From Phascolomyces articulosus (taxonomy: Eukaryota; Mucoromycota; Mucoromycetes; Mucorales; Lichtheimiaceae), in assembly GCA_025677815.1 (NCBI GenBank), contig JAIXMP010000015.1:248001-312000 (forward strand): a stretch of DNA of 64,000 bases, given 5' to 3'. Positions 10,828 through 23,077 of this stretch are shown here, piece by piece; the first letter of the stretch is position 1, and each line of letters opens with the position of its first letter. The translations under genes and the position numbers were made by a program. Under the pieces are notes generated by a model that saw only the letters and a program-made list of their open reading frames with translations, ran no database searches and was not told the origin of the DNA.

Positions 10828-13800
10828 ATGGGTGGCACTCCTTCATCTTCTCGTCAACAACATCAACAACATCATCAACAACCTTGTCACAATTATGCTT
10901 ATACTCAATATTATCATTCACCACCTTGTGCTGTGGTAGTAAGTCAGGTCAGTATATTATTATATTTCTTGTTCCTGTAAAAAAAAAAGACAATGAAAAA
11001 ACTGAATTTGTTTCTCCTCCTTCTCCCCTATTGTTACAGCGTATTTGGTACTACTATCCACAACAATCTGGTGGCAGTAGTAGTAGTAGAAGTCATCCAC
11101 CATCACAGCAACCTTATTATCAGGAATACTATCAACCACCACCACCACCACCACCCCAACCACAACAAACCTATTTTCACAGACGCCAAACCACTCGTTC
11201 TTCTCATTCCTGTCGCCGATCTTTACAACGATCCATGTCTGTTCAACAACCACCATTGCCACCACAAACACAACCTCAACCACAATCTACATTCCGAGAA
11301 TCTCGATATCCGGTACGCCTTCTTTATACAAAGTCTGGATTTTATGCTCGTACAACTAATGGTGAGCCTGACATTCATGGGTTCCTTACCATCGGTTCGA
11401 AAACCTCTGTAAGTTTCAAGTTCGATTTTTTTCTTTCTATCATAAGATTTTTCCTTTACACGAAAAAATAAAAATAAACTCATCATCATCACTACCGGTG
11501 ATAAGGCCGATGCTGATATTTTAGTTGCATGGATCCCTGAATACCTTGTTGAAGCCAAGGATTTGGAAACATTTTTACAGTTGGATGGTACCTTGGCATC
11601 CGAGCAAGGTAAATTTTTACCGGCCAAGCCAAAAAAAAAAGGGAAAAAAATTGTGTCGTAAACTAATCAATTAAAAAATAATAATTAGATTTTCCCCAAG
11701 TAACTCTTAGTACAGGGCAAGGTGAATCCATGATTATTCCATTATTTGACATCTATTCACTTTACGTTTGCCCACCATCGATTGTTCAACCTAATGAAGA
11801 TAAAGGATCCATCATCATTACAACATCACGTGGTGATTTATTTCAACCTTTATGGTATCTAGCCTTTAAATCGCCATGGCCAGGTTTCGATATTTTGGAT
11901 ATTCTTGGTGCTTTTGCAACCGTCCAACGATCACCCGATGATGAATATACCCATCTTATTGTACGTCCAACAGCCAATATACCAGATATTCAAGATCCAC
12001 CGGATGAACAACAACTTTCATCTTCATCCTCTGCAACAACAGGCGACCCAGTAAAACAAGCGATTCGAGATGCACGATGGAATGTTTTTGAACGATTATC
12101 ACGAATAACTCAACTCTCTCGAGATACAGCTGGTAAATAATAATAATAAAAGACGTTACTCTTTCTCTCAAATAATAAAAATAGAAAGAACTACAATCTT
12201 TTTCCAAAGATAAAATGAAACAATTAAACATTGTATTTATATATATATATATATATATATATTGATAGCTCATGTCCTTGAACATCCTATATCAAAAGCA
12301 ATTCTTCCATTATTGCCACCTTCTATTCAATCATTGACTCGAAATATCACTGTTCGAGAAACCATGAATGATTATGATCGAGCCACTTATTATTTAGCCC
12401 AATGGTAAGTGTAAAAAAAAAAAAAACTTGAATGTGTTTATCAATTATTTTCATTGATTAATAATAAAACGACGATTTTATATATATAGGGGTGACGAAA
12501 AAGACGGCAACGGAGAACATGGTTTACAAGATGAACGTGATGCATTAATACATGATATGCCAGAAATGAACTTGGTATGTCATTTGAATGGAGATTATCC
12601 AATTTAAATGACCCATAAAATACTAACTTACCATGATTTGTCTATATAGCCCCCACCCAAAGATACAAGACGAGACCCAATTGCACCTGAAGAATGGGTC
12701 GATTATTTTGATGCCGAAGGCAGATTAAGAGTCGCTGAAGGATATATCCTTGGACTCATTTTTCGTGGTGGATTACATCCTGATGTTCGTATTGAAGCAT
12801 GGAAATACCTATTGGGTATTTACCCATGGGATAGTACATTTGACGAACGAGAAGCCATTCGTCGTAGTAAAGTGTAAGTTTGAACTACTCTATTTACCAC
12901 TGATATACCAACCATAATCTATGATAATTAATTATTCATGTTCCTCATTTTTATAGTGATGAATATTATGAAATCAAAGCGAAATGGTTTAATGAAGTGG
13001 AAGTAAGAGACACTGAGAAATTTCAACTTGAAAAACATCGTATTGGTAAGAATGATAATAAGATTATTATGCTACTCTTCTCAAAAGAAAGTATATAAAA
13101 AAAACAAGCTAACATGTACACTCTATAAAAAAATGATAATAGACAAGGATGTTCATCGAACAGATCGTACTATCTCCATCTTTGAAGGCGAAGACTTACC
13201 TAATCCAGACCCAAATATGGGTGTAGGCACCAATTCTAATCTTGAAATCATGAAAGATATCTTGGTCAGTTACAATTTCCATAATACCGAATTAGGCTAT
13301 GTGCAAGGCATGTCTGATCTTTTAGCACCTATTTATGTTGCTATGGGAACCGAAGAAATGGCCTTTTGGTGTTTCGTTCATTTCATGGATCGTGTGGAAT
13401 CCAACTTTTATATGGATCAAACGGGTATGCGTGGTCAACTCAAGACATTGGATGCTTTGATTCGTTTTATGGATCCTGCACTTTACAAACGTTTGGAAGA
13501 AACCGATACAGCCAATCTTTTCTTTTGTTTCCGTTGGTTATTGGTTTGGTTTAAACGTGAATTTGAATGGGATGATGTGATTCGATTATGGGAAGTCTTA
13601 TGGACAAATCATTTATCACCGCATATGATCATGTTTATTGCCTTGGCCGTATTGGATCAGCATCGACAAGTCATTCTTGAAAGTTTGAATCAATTTGATG
13701 AAATTCTCAAGGTAAAATAAATATCACTCTTTTTTTTAAAAAAAGAGGTGGATGAGAGTCATGAAAGATTTCATATTAATTTTTATAACTAACAACAATA

Positions 13801-14100
13801 TAATAGTATATCAATGAATTAACAGGAACTATTGATCTGGAAGAAACATTGAAAAGAAGTGAAGTTTTATTTTATCGATTTGAACGACGTATCAAGGCCA
13901 TGGAAAGAAAACGTACTCAATTACAAGAAAAACTTGAAGAGCGTTTGGTATGGATGAATCAAGAAGAACGACAAAAAATAGAGCAATCTATCAAGGAACT
14001 TGAAATTGATGATAAATTAACAAGTCTTTTAAAAGTGAATGATATTCATACTCAACCCACACCCACATCTACCACCCCATCCTCATTGTCGTCCTCTTAG
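10828..14100 (+). CDS. GYP7: TBC-domain Rab GTPase-activating protein (Gyp7/TBC1D15 type)
   Basis: Ten exons: 10828-10947, 11040-11408, 11506-11608, 11689-12132, 12269-12404, 12490-12574, 12650-12873, 12957-13045, 13143-13711 and 13807-14100, giving 810 residues. The N-terminal 150 residues are low complexity (Gln/His, then Pro-rich). A Gyp7/TBC1D15-type N-terminal Rab-binding region follows (GFLTIGS, LVAWIPEYLVEAKDLE). The TBC domain covers about residues 440-700. It has both catalytic fingers: the arginine finger in IDKDVHRTDR (Arg529) and the glutamine finger in GYVQGMSDL (Gln578). A charged C-terminal helix follows. The family stimulates GTP hydrolysis on Ypt7/Rab7-like GTPases in late endosome and vacuole traffic; the particular Rab is inference. 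The first exon carries the only in-frame ATG and joins the next exon in phase. It follows the AIM41-like gene by 305 bp. Confidence 0.9.
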
Positions 14101-14692
14101 TTAATTTCTGTAAATATATAAATATATAAAAAAAAAGCACGATTGGTATGCAACATAAAAGGGATTCATTTGTCTTTTTATGATGGATGGATGGATAAAT
14201 AATGACTTTTTTTTCATTATATCCTTAAAAGGAAGGGGTTCATTGTTGAAATGTTCGTTTGTGATTGTGTGTGTCTGTTCCTCTTTATCAAAAAGGGAGG
14301 TTTTATTTTATTAGATAATAAATGGTCGTTATTATTATGGGTTATAATTTATATACCATAGAATATCAATAGTTATAATTGAAACAATGAAGGATGATTG
14401 AATATTATTAAATGAACCATCCTAAAGTTAATGAAAATTATGGTGACAGCACACGTTTATTTTTGTCATCCCCAATCCTGTCAAATTCTGGTATGTTTTT
14501 GCACGCTTGTTTGCTGGTAGTGCGGAACACGAAAACTTCCCAGTTTTGTAAAAGTAGAGACACATAACAAACATAACACACAACTCATACTCATACTCAC
14601 AGCAACTTCGTGTTTCTTTTTCTTTCTCTCTCTCTATTTTCACTTCACCTACTTTTTTCTCTTTTCTTCCTTCTATTTTTTTTTTTTTGGCT
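14101..14692. other. Intergenic gap, TBC to J-domain gene
   Basis: 592 bp of A/T-rich DNA holding the 3' region of the TBC gene and the promoter of the next. A pyrimidine-rich stretch (CT runs, about 14610-14690) leads directly into the ATG of the J-domain gene. Nothing else seen. Confidence 0.6.
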
Positions 14693-16389
14693 ATGGAACG
14701 GAATACCACAGCCTATTACGAAACTTTGGGTGTTCCAAAATCTGCTACACCCGAAGAAATAAAAAAGGTACATTGAAACTCTCTATTTTTTTTTGATCCG
14801 TTTTTCCCTTTTTTTGGCCTAATGAACTCGGGTTTATTATTAAAAAAAAAATAGGCTTATAGACGCTTGGCATTACGATATCACCCTGATAAAAACCCAG
14901 ATAGTGCTGATCAGGTATACTATAACTATATTAAAATAATAAAAACATGAAACGAATCATGATTTCGAAATCACCCATACTCACTCATTTGACTTTTTTT
15001 TTTTTTTTTTTGTTTGTAAAAAAAAAATAGTTTAAAAATATTAGTACAGCATACGAGGTAAAAAAAAAAAAAGCTATTTGTTATTTTGTCGTATATCAAA
15101 AACGAGAGGGAGTGGAAAAATGAAATGAAATGCTTATAATGATTGAGGGTTCCTTTGTTTTTAGGTATTAAGTGATGAACAAAAACGACGTGTTTATGAT
15201 CGATATGGTGAATTAGGTCTTCAAATGATGGATACAGTAGCAAGTCCACTCTTTGATCCAGAAATTGAATCCATGTTATGCACGATGTTAAGCACTCTCG
15301 GATTTGCTTTTGCATTATTGATTATATTTTTCGCCTTTTTGACTGTGCGTATTGACGAGATTGTCCCATGGAGTTGGGGTGTTGTCTTTATCCCATTATG
15401 GATCATTGATGCTGTCCTTGGCTTTGTTGTCTTTCGATATTTTATTCAATCCTTCAACAAAAAAGACGACGATAGCAACCATGAAGAGGATGATGACGAT
15501 GTAGATGAAAATGGAGAGGAAATGGATGAAACTAAACGTGCCAAACGAAAAGCAGCGAGGCGCAGGCTTGGCATTGCTCGACAATTCATTCTTTTCGTTT
15601 ATTGGATTTTGTTCTTATTGTTTCAAATCTTTATTGTCTTGCGTTTGGATGACCGAGTATCATGGTCTACTGCTGTGGTCTTTGTTCCTTATTTCATTAT
15701 GGAGGGCATTCATTTCGTTATCAAGTGTTTTGAATTTATCATTACTTCTTCAGCAGCCTTACGTATGTCTGCACCAGAACACAAGAAACGGGTATGGTTG
15801 ACCTTACTCTTTCAAACGTTTTGGTTATTTGTTTTACGTTTGATATTGTTTGTCTTGATTGCCACACGCGTCGATAATACTATTACATGTTCTTGGGGGA
15901 TTGTGTTTATTCCTCTTTATTTGGTGGCTGTCAAGTTTGCCATTCAATTGGCATGGAGTTATATCGTATTTAGCCGTTTGTCCGCTCAACCCGAGTTACA
16001 ACATCAAGGCAAAGTCACTGTCAAATTAGGTGTGGTCGCACTCATTATTGTGAGTGTATTGGCTTATGTTTTAATTGGTTTACTTGCCAGTCGATTGGAC
16101 GGTAGTTTTGTAAAGATGGCCAATATATTTACACCCATATTTATTGTACTGGTAAGGATTGATTAAGATAAGTGTAAACAGAGAAAAAAGCCAAGAGCCC
16201 TTTTATATAAATATAAACAGTACTAATATAAATTTATAAAAATAGTCAATTTTATTCTGTTGTGCAGGATGTTGTCTTCCATGTATGTTAATGATTTCAT
16301 CTGTGGCGGATATGGAAGATATTGAACAAGAACAACGGCTAGTCGATCCGAATAAGCGCATTACACAGGCTGGAGAAGCTTCTACATAA
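14693..16389 (+). CDS. J-domain protein fused to TMEM185-like four-repeat membrane region
   Basis: Five exons: 14693-14767, 14855-14914, 15031-15057 (a 27-nt micro-exon), 15165-16151 and 16246-16389; 430 residues. Residues about 7-70 form a J-domain with the HPD tripeptide (ALRYHPDKNP), which stimulates Hsp70 ATPase. The rest holds about eight hydrophobic segments in four related units: a membrane helix, an R(I/L/V)D turn, a short polar stretch and V(V/I)F(I/V)P. Examples are RIDEIVPWSWGVVFIPLW, RLDDRVSWSTAVVFVPYF and RVDNTITCSWGIVFIPLY. This layout resembles the TMEM185 family. An acidic linker (EEDDDDVDENGEEMDE) separates units 1 and 2. The tail carries a Cys-rich run (FCCAGCCLPC), possibly palmitoylated. 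The protein is likely an Hsp70 co-chaperone tethered to a membrane, probably ER or endosomal; which membrane is not shown. Confidence 0.82.
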
Positions 16390-17167
16390 AGCACCTTTTT
16401 TTTTAAAAAAAAAAAAACATCCGTGCATCCGCCGCCACATTCCGCATTTATACTATATACACACTTGCATCCCCCACACACAAATAAGCATCTTTTTTTT
16501 ATATATCTTCTTGCTACTATCTTATTATTATTACTTAACTTACTGCATACTACTATTTAGCACGCACATCTCTTTATTCATCGTCCACCCCTTTTTTTTC
16601 AATATATACAAATCTATATATAACTTACCCATTCAATATATTGTATTTTAAATTTATTTCGATTTCACCATATAAAATAAATGAAATAGATACCATTTAA
16701 TAACAATTTATTAGTAGTATTATTATTTTATATGACGATATAAGGAAATATCACACTAGCCCACGCCACTATTACTACGATGAACTATAAAAATAAATAA
16801 AAAAATCGAAACTCCTCTTGCATCATTGAATACAAGTCTTGGCTCTTTTTTTTATTGTTACACATAGCCATAACTTTCAGTATCTTCCAACGCCATAACT
16901 GGGTACGATCATTACAGTCAATCGCAAATAACAAACTCTCTCCGCGTTTAGAAAAGGCAAAACGTCAATTTCAAGCTAACTTGGTTTTAAAAGGGTGAAC
17001 GAGTTTTTTAACATATATAAAAATAGGGATCCATATCCACTTTTTTTCCCTTTCTTTTTCATATTTCTCTCTCCCTTCCTCCCTCTCTCTCTTTTTATAT
17101 AAAGACTCTTTTTTCCCCTTCTTTCTTATATATATATATATATAAACACACACAAAAAAAACCATTC
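16390..17167. other. Intergenic gap, J-domain gene to PAP2 gene
   Basis: 778 bp. A T9/A13 fold-back lies directly after the stop at 16389 (about 16396-16417). A pyrimidine-rich tract and a TATATATATA run (about 17040-17150) precede the PAP2 start. No gene seen. Confidence 0.6.
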
Positions 17168-18889
17168 ATGTCGTTGACGGTTGATTGGAAAAGTCCACAT
17201 ACAAAAAGGATCTTCTTATCCTATTTACCGGACTGGATCCTTGTCATTATTATGGCAGGTGCTTTTTTTGGTATTGACCAAATTCCACCATTTCGTCGAG
17301 AATTCTCTTTAGAAGATAAAACAATTTCATTTCCACATGCACCAAGTGATTCCGTTCCCATGTGGGTAGTTGGTGTAAGATATATCTTATTTTATTGTTC
17401 CTGAAGCAAAAGTTTCAGTTTTATTCACTGAAAACATATATTCTAGGTCTTATGTCTTATAGCACCTATTATTTTTATTGCTATTATATCACTTGGTTTT
17501 AAACGAAGTATTGTGGATTTTCATAGTGGCGTTCTCGGTAAATATTATCTTTTTCATCACATGTCTATTGATAATAACAGGGTGGGGAAGGAGGGATTCT
17601 ATTTGAGATAAAAAAAAAAAAAAACTAACATTAGCAATATACTATTCCTTGTAGGTCTTGGGCTTAGTTTAAGCATGTGTTTAATGTTGACTACAGTTAT
17701 CAAGGTAAAATAAATGGATCATATTATAGATCAAAAGAGGGAGTTGTTTACTATTGAGGGGAGCAAAACATGGAAAAAAAAACGCGAGTGTATATATCAA
17801 AGGGTTTATCTTTTTTTTTCTTTTTCTGTCCTGTCATTTAAGGGTTCATTTATTCATCAAATAAAAATCTAATGAATTTTTATTATCATAATATAGATTA
17901 CCGTTGGTCGACCAAGACCCGATTTCATTGACCGATGTCAACCTCCAGAAGGTGCTGCCGATCCTCCATTTGGGTTATCCAACTATACCATTTGCACTTC
18001 TCCATTGGATACTCATGAAATGACGGATGGGTTTAAGAGTTTTCCAAGTGGTCATTCTTCATGTAAGTCATATTTTATTATTGCTTTTGTTTGTATACCA
18101 ATAATATAAATATAGATTTACATTAATAAACTAACACATTTTTCATTAAAGTTTCATTTGCAGGTTTGGTATACCTTGCCATGTTTATTGCTGGAAAAAT
18201 GCAAATGTTTGATGAAAGAGGTGTAAGTAGAATAGACTATTTCTTTATATTATCTAATAACAGGAGCTCATACCATCTTTGTATATTTTTTTCATATAGC
18301 ATACATATAAAGGATTTATTTTTGCATTTCCATTTATTGGTGCATTACTTGTTGCCATTTCACGTACTCAAGATTATAGACATCATTGGCAAGATGTTTT
18401 TATCGGTGCTCTGTTAGGTATTCATATGGATAATATAGCAGTGTAAAAAAAAAGATTATATGCAAATTCCATTTAGGCTAAATTTTAATATGAATTTATG
18501 ATTAAGGTTCGGCATGTGCATGGTTCTCGTATCGACAATACTATCCTTCGCTTTCTCATTCAACAAGTCATAATCCATTCAAATCCAGAATTCATTTTTT
18601 CAAACATGGCAGTTCGACGAACGAACGTATTTTACGATACAATCAGGAACCATTATATAATCCAGGAGGAAATCGTGGTAGTGGGCCAATAGATAGTGAA
18701 CATGGATTGTTAGGGGAAGAGAATAATAATAATAATAATAATAATAATGCTTTTGCAATGCAAACGACGCATCATTATAACCAACCTTCATCACCACAGC
18801 AACAACAACAACAGTATCCGTATAGCCGTGACCCAACAATGACTGGTTCCACCAGTTATAACAATGATGACATTCACACCAAATTTTAA
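17168..18889 (+). CDS. PAP2-family lipid phosphate phosphatase (DPP1/LPP1-like)
   Basis: Seven exons: 17168-17374, 17447-17537, 17655-17704, 17897-18062, 18152-18222, 18300-18417 and 18507-18889; 361 residues. Six membrane helices are expected. All three parts of the PAP2 catalytic signature are present: K-ITVGRPRP, FPSGHSSFSFAGL and SRTQDYRHHWQD, spread over exons 3 to 6 and spaced as in the family. The enzyme dephosphorylates phosphatidate, diacylglycerol pyrophosphate and related lipids at membranes without needing magnesium; the preferred substrate is not evident. The C-terminal roughly 120 residues are a soluble, low-complexity tail with an Asn run and Gln runs, encoded by AAT and CAA repeats, so its length may vary between strains. 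The start at 17168 is the first ATG after a TATATA tract and gives the usual short cytoplasmic N-terminus. Confidence 0.92.
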
Positions 18890-19396
18890 TGGAAAAAAAA
18901 TTGTTGTCATACACATTCATCTTCCATGATTCCCTTTCACTTCCCACAACATCAGCTTTCCTTTCTTTTTACATTCCATTTTCTGTTCCTTCATCAAAAA
19001 TTATTGTTTGATAACTATACATTGCTTTTTTTTCCTCTCTCTCTTTCTTTCCTGTATCATTATCTAGTGATTTTTTTTCTACTCTGTTAAATATACAAAC
19101 ACCGTACATATATTCGTTCCTTTTTATATCTAATGGTTTCTATTACTGTGAATAATGGAGGAAATGGATTGGCTGCTGGTATCCTATACTTGAGGGATTA
19201 TTGTCAATTATAAAAGTAGAAGGCAAGATGATCCAAAATTGTGGATAAATAGTATGTGGATCCGTTACTATGGTGTTATTCTATTCTTGACAACATTTTG
19301 TTACAATCCAGTCTCTCATGCAATACGGAGTTTTTGATAATGTATCTCTAATTCCTTGTCCCAAAAGAAAAAAAATACAACCGCATTTTTTTTCCA
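18890..19396. other. Intergenic gap, PAP2 to AlkB-like gene
   Basis: 507 bp, A/T-rich with pyrimidine tracts (about 19020-19060). No gene seen. Confidence 0.6.
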
Positions 19397-20133
19397 ATGG
19401 GAAATGAGGAACATGATATTGATTGGGACGAACTCTTTGGATCCGACAATGATGAAGAAGAGGAGAAAAATGATATTAAAATCAATATAGAAAGCTGGTC
19501 ATGCATTCCAGGACTTTTACTTGCAAGAGCTGCCATCTCTCATCAAGACCAAATGACATTGTTACAAGCGATAGCTGACCATCGATATTTTCACGACAAT
19601 GCTGATCAAGCAATGTGTTTTGGAGCATTACCTGCTCACTTTTCATGGTTAGAAACATGGGTGAAAACCAAATACCCTGAATTATTTCCTCAAGATATTG
19701 TCAATCGAACACCTTTGTTTGACCAAGCGATTATTAATTTATATCATAAAGGAAAAGGGATTAAATCACATATTGATTTGTTGAGGTAATACACCAATAA
19801 TAATAATAACAAAAAGATATTCTCCTTTTATCTATATTTATATACGGTCATGTAAAAATAACAGCAACAAAAAAAAACTGGGGCCATTTTAGATTTGATG
19901 ATGGAATATTGGTAGTTTCCTTGCTTAGTTCCTGTGTGATGATAATGCAAAAAGAAGATCATAAAGTGCCATTGTTATTACGTCCAGGGGATGTTCTCAC
20001 TCTATCTGGTGAAGCGCGCTATGAATGGGAGCATGGAATTGAGGAACAAATGAGGGATTACATTGATGGTGAATGGATTGAACGTGGAACCCGTGTTAGT
20101 ATTACATTACGCAAGTTGTTGACAACTTCATAA
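19397..20133 (+). CDS. AlkB-like 2-oxoglutarate/Fe(II) dioxygenase
   Basis: Two exons, 19397-19785 and 19893-20133, giving 209 residues. The double-stranded beta-helix signature is complete: INLYHKGKGIKSHIDLLRF gives His125 and Asp127, EHGI gives the distal His177, and RVSITLR gives Arg197 and Arg203 of the RxxxxxR motif that binds 2-oxoglutarate and substrate. The region LRPGDVLTLSGEARYEWEHG is typical of AlkB homologues. The family demethylates alkylated nucleic acids or modifies proteins and tRNA; which applies here is not shown. An acidic N-terminal leader (DIDWDELFGSDNDEEEE) precedes the core. The protein is at the short end for the family and lacks an RNA-binding or methyltransferase extension, so it is not an ALKBH8-type fusion. 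Confidence 0.85.
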
Positions 20134-20937
20134 TGACATTAATTTCTCTTTATGTATAAATCTGCTCATTGTATTATAGTGATAGAAACTCATTACTTGA
20201 CCCATATAAAAGGTGATAATAAAATAATTTACCAAATGAGTCAAAATGGATCAACCTCATTATATGCTCATACTATTATATGAGGGGATGAAACCATAAT
20301 TTTTTAATGTTGGATCTACTTCTCCTTTCTTGTAGATCACTGAATTTGATACTACACCTCATCATGCAGCCCAAGTATATAAACTTACGTTCTTATTTAT
20401 TTATTTATTCTATATTCAGATAGTATGTCAATAAAAAAAAAAAGATCATCAAAGATCATCTGTTATTGTTATTTATATAAGTATACAGAATCTATTTGAA
20501 AAAAAATTTTATATTTCTTGACTTTTTGCTGTATCTGTTGACCTTCAAGCAGCATTTTTTTTTGTTGTTAAAATATATACTGGACGCCGTATGCATATAT
20601 GCATAATCTTATGCACGCGCTACTACTCCTTCTGTATATTTTTATTATAAAAGATTGTCTAGTAAACTTATGTATAGTACTATATACAATTGAAAAAAAG
20701 AATATTGCTGTTGTATTTTTTTTGACCATGTTACATTTTATCCGAAAATGATGCAACACATATTGATATTCATACGAAATTTTGATTCTCCTTGAAAAGC
20801 TTCAACAAATGAATCAAGTCCGGTTCCTTGTTCGGTTCTTCATTCTCTTTCTTCTTTTTTTTTCTCTTTTTATACATACACATATCTATCTATATATATA
20901 TTTATATATTTATTAATATATTACTTCAATTGACATC
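20134..20937. other. Intergenic gap, AlkB-like to MFS gene
   Basis: 804 bp of A/T-rich DNA, with a TTATTTATTTATTTATT run near 20390-20410 and a TCTTTCTTC tract and TATATATAT run before the next start. No gene seen. Confidence 0.6.
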
Positions 20938-23077
20938 ATGTCAAAAGATGATACCAAAAATTCCAATAACACAAATAAGGATACTCTAGATCCTATAGCA
21001 ACTGAAGAAATCATTGTTATTGACTCATCCACAGTTGATAATGATGATGGTGATGATGATGAAGTATATTGTATTCATTCAAAGAGAAAAAAATTACTTA
21101 TTACTTGGATCACATCATTGACTGCTTTGACATCCCCATTGACGGGTCAAATTTATTATCCTTCTCTCACTTCTATTAGTGAAGTAAGTCTTTTTTTTTA
21201 TAAAACAATAGTAGCTCATATTATGGAAAGACTAAAAAGAAAACTTGTTTCTTTGTGTATAGGAATTTAATGTATCTATTTCACTTGTCAATTTGTCAGT
21301 CACTGTATATATGATTTCCCAGGCAATAGCACCTTCATTTTGGGGTCCACTCAGTGATGTATGGGGTCGTAGACCCATTTATCTTAGTACCCTGACAATT
21401 TTCATGGCTGTATGTGCAGGTCTTGCCATGGTAGAGAATTTTACAGCTCTTCTTGTTTTACGTATGGTTCAAGCTTTTGGTTCTTCATCGGCCATTGCAC
21501 TCGGTAATTGTTATTTTATTTATTTATTATTATCATTACAACATATGATTTATCTTGATAAAATACTTATATCTAAAAATAAATATACAACAGGTGCTGG
21601 AGTTATTGGCGATATAGCGACACCTGCAGAGTAAGAAATATTTTTTTATGAAAAGAATGAAGAATGAAATTTCCAATACAACTGATATCTGCACCAATTT
21701 ATATCGTATTTATATAGACGTGCCAGTTATATCAGCATTTATAAAGCATGCCGTACAGCTGCCACCGGTATTGGCCCAACCATTGGTGGTCTTGTCGCAT
21801 ATAAACTTGAATGGAGGTAAAAACAATAATAATAATAATAATAAAAATAGAATGTGTCAAAAATAAGTGACCGCTATTTTTACTGAATTGCATTATATAT
21901 ATAAACATCCATAGATGGGTCTTTTGGGTGCTTTTCATTAAAGGTTTTATTGATTTATCAACCATCTGTTTTTTCGTACCTGAAACACTACGATCACTTG
22001 TTGGTAATGGATCTGGAGGATATGCAAACCCCACACCACAGCAGTGGTTACGAAAACATTTTTCAAAAAACCCACCTCCTCAACCACCCGCTGCAAAAAA
22101 AGATCCATCCGCTCGATTAAGTCAAATCCCCTACATGCTTCTAGAACAAATTCTATTTTTACGTCATCCAGATGTCTTTTTGATCATGATTATCAATGGT
22201 TCTTATATGATGATTACCTTTGCCTTGCAAACAACTATTTCAACCCATTTCCCATCTATTTACCATTTAAACACATTGCATGTGGGTTTATGTTATCTTC
22301 CCAATGCTGTTGGTTCCATTGTAGGGTCTTTTATAATTGGAAAATTGTTGAACCGTGATTTTCGAACAATTGCTGAAAAACAAGGCATGACAAAAGATCA
22401 GGTCAAGAAATTTGGTAAATTACCGGACGATTTTCCAATTTATCAAGCACGGCTACGTTCTTCTTGGTTTCACATTATTCTTTGCCAAATCGTCACTGTT
22501 GTTTATGGTTGGTCTTTATATGCTAAAATACATATTGCTGTTCCCCTGGTGATGCAATTCCTTGGTAAGCAAAAGTATAATTTTAGTTATGAATATAATA
22601 TAAAGCAAAAGGAAATGGATTATTCGTTTTATAAATAACACACTATTATTTTAATCAACGAAAAAGCTGGTATGACCGTAGGATCCGTGACAAGTGTATG
22701 TCAAACTTTATTAGTCGATTTATTCCCAAAACGTACTGCTTCTGTTACGGCATCTAGTAACTTGATCAGAAATGCATTCAGGTATAAATTATATATCCCT
22801 ATATGATATAACAAGGAAGAGCCAAGCAATTACACAATGTGATTATTATGCTCATGATTGGCATGCTTTTTTTTTTTTTTTTTTTGCTAAACATGACTAT
22901 AGCTCTGTAGCTACTGCCACCATTCAACCTGGTATTGAGAACATTGGTATTGGATGGATGTATACTATCTTTGGCTTGGTCCTTACTACATCAACTGCAT
23001 CCATTCCTATTTTAATCAAGAATGGTGCAAAATGGAGAAAGAATCGAGCTGAACAAGATACCCGGCGTGCTAAATAA
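20938..23077 (+). CDS. Major facilitator superfamily drug:H+ antiporter (DHA1-like)
   Basis: Seven exons: 20938-21183, 21263-21503, 21594-21630 (37 nt), 21718-21816, 21915-22564, 22667-22781 and 22903-23077; 520 residues. About twelve membrane helices are expected after a roughly 55-residue acidic N-terminal leader. Motif A of the superfamily is present after helix 2 (GPLSDVWGRRPIY). The stretch AGVIGDIATPAERASYISIY with GIGPTIGGLVAY matches the helix 4-5 region of the fungal DHA1 group, which exports drugs, polyamines or weak acids from the cytosol at the plasma membrane. A central loop of about 110 residues (QWLRKHFSKNPPPQPP) separates the two halves. The substrate cannot be deduced. It is the last gene of the dense co-directional block, and relic-rich DNA follows. 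Confidence 0.9.

Noticed and set aside
10960..11412. Open frames overlapping the second TBC exon in other frames and strand
   Set aside because: They are shadows of the repetitive CCA/CAA coding sequence of the TBC gene; splice phase and the conserved downstream domain fix the real frame.
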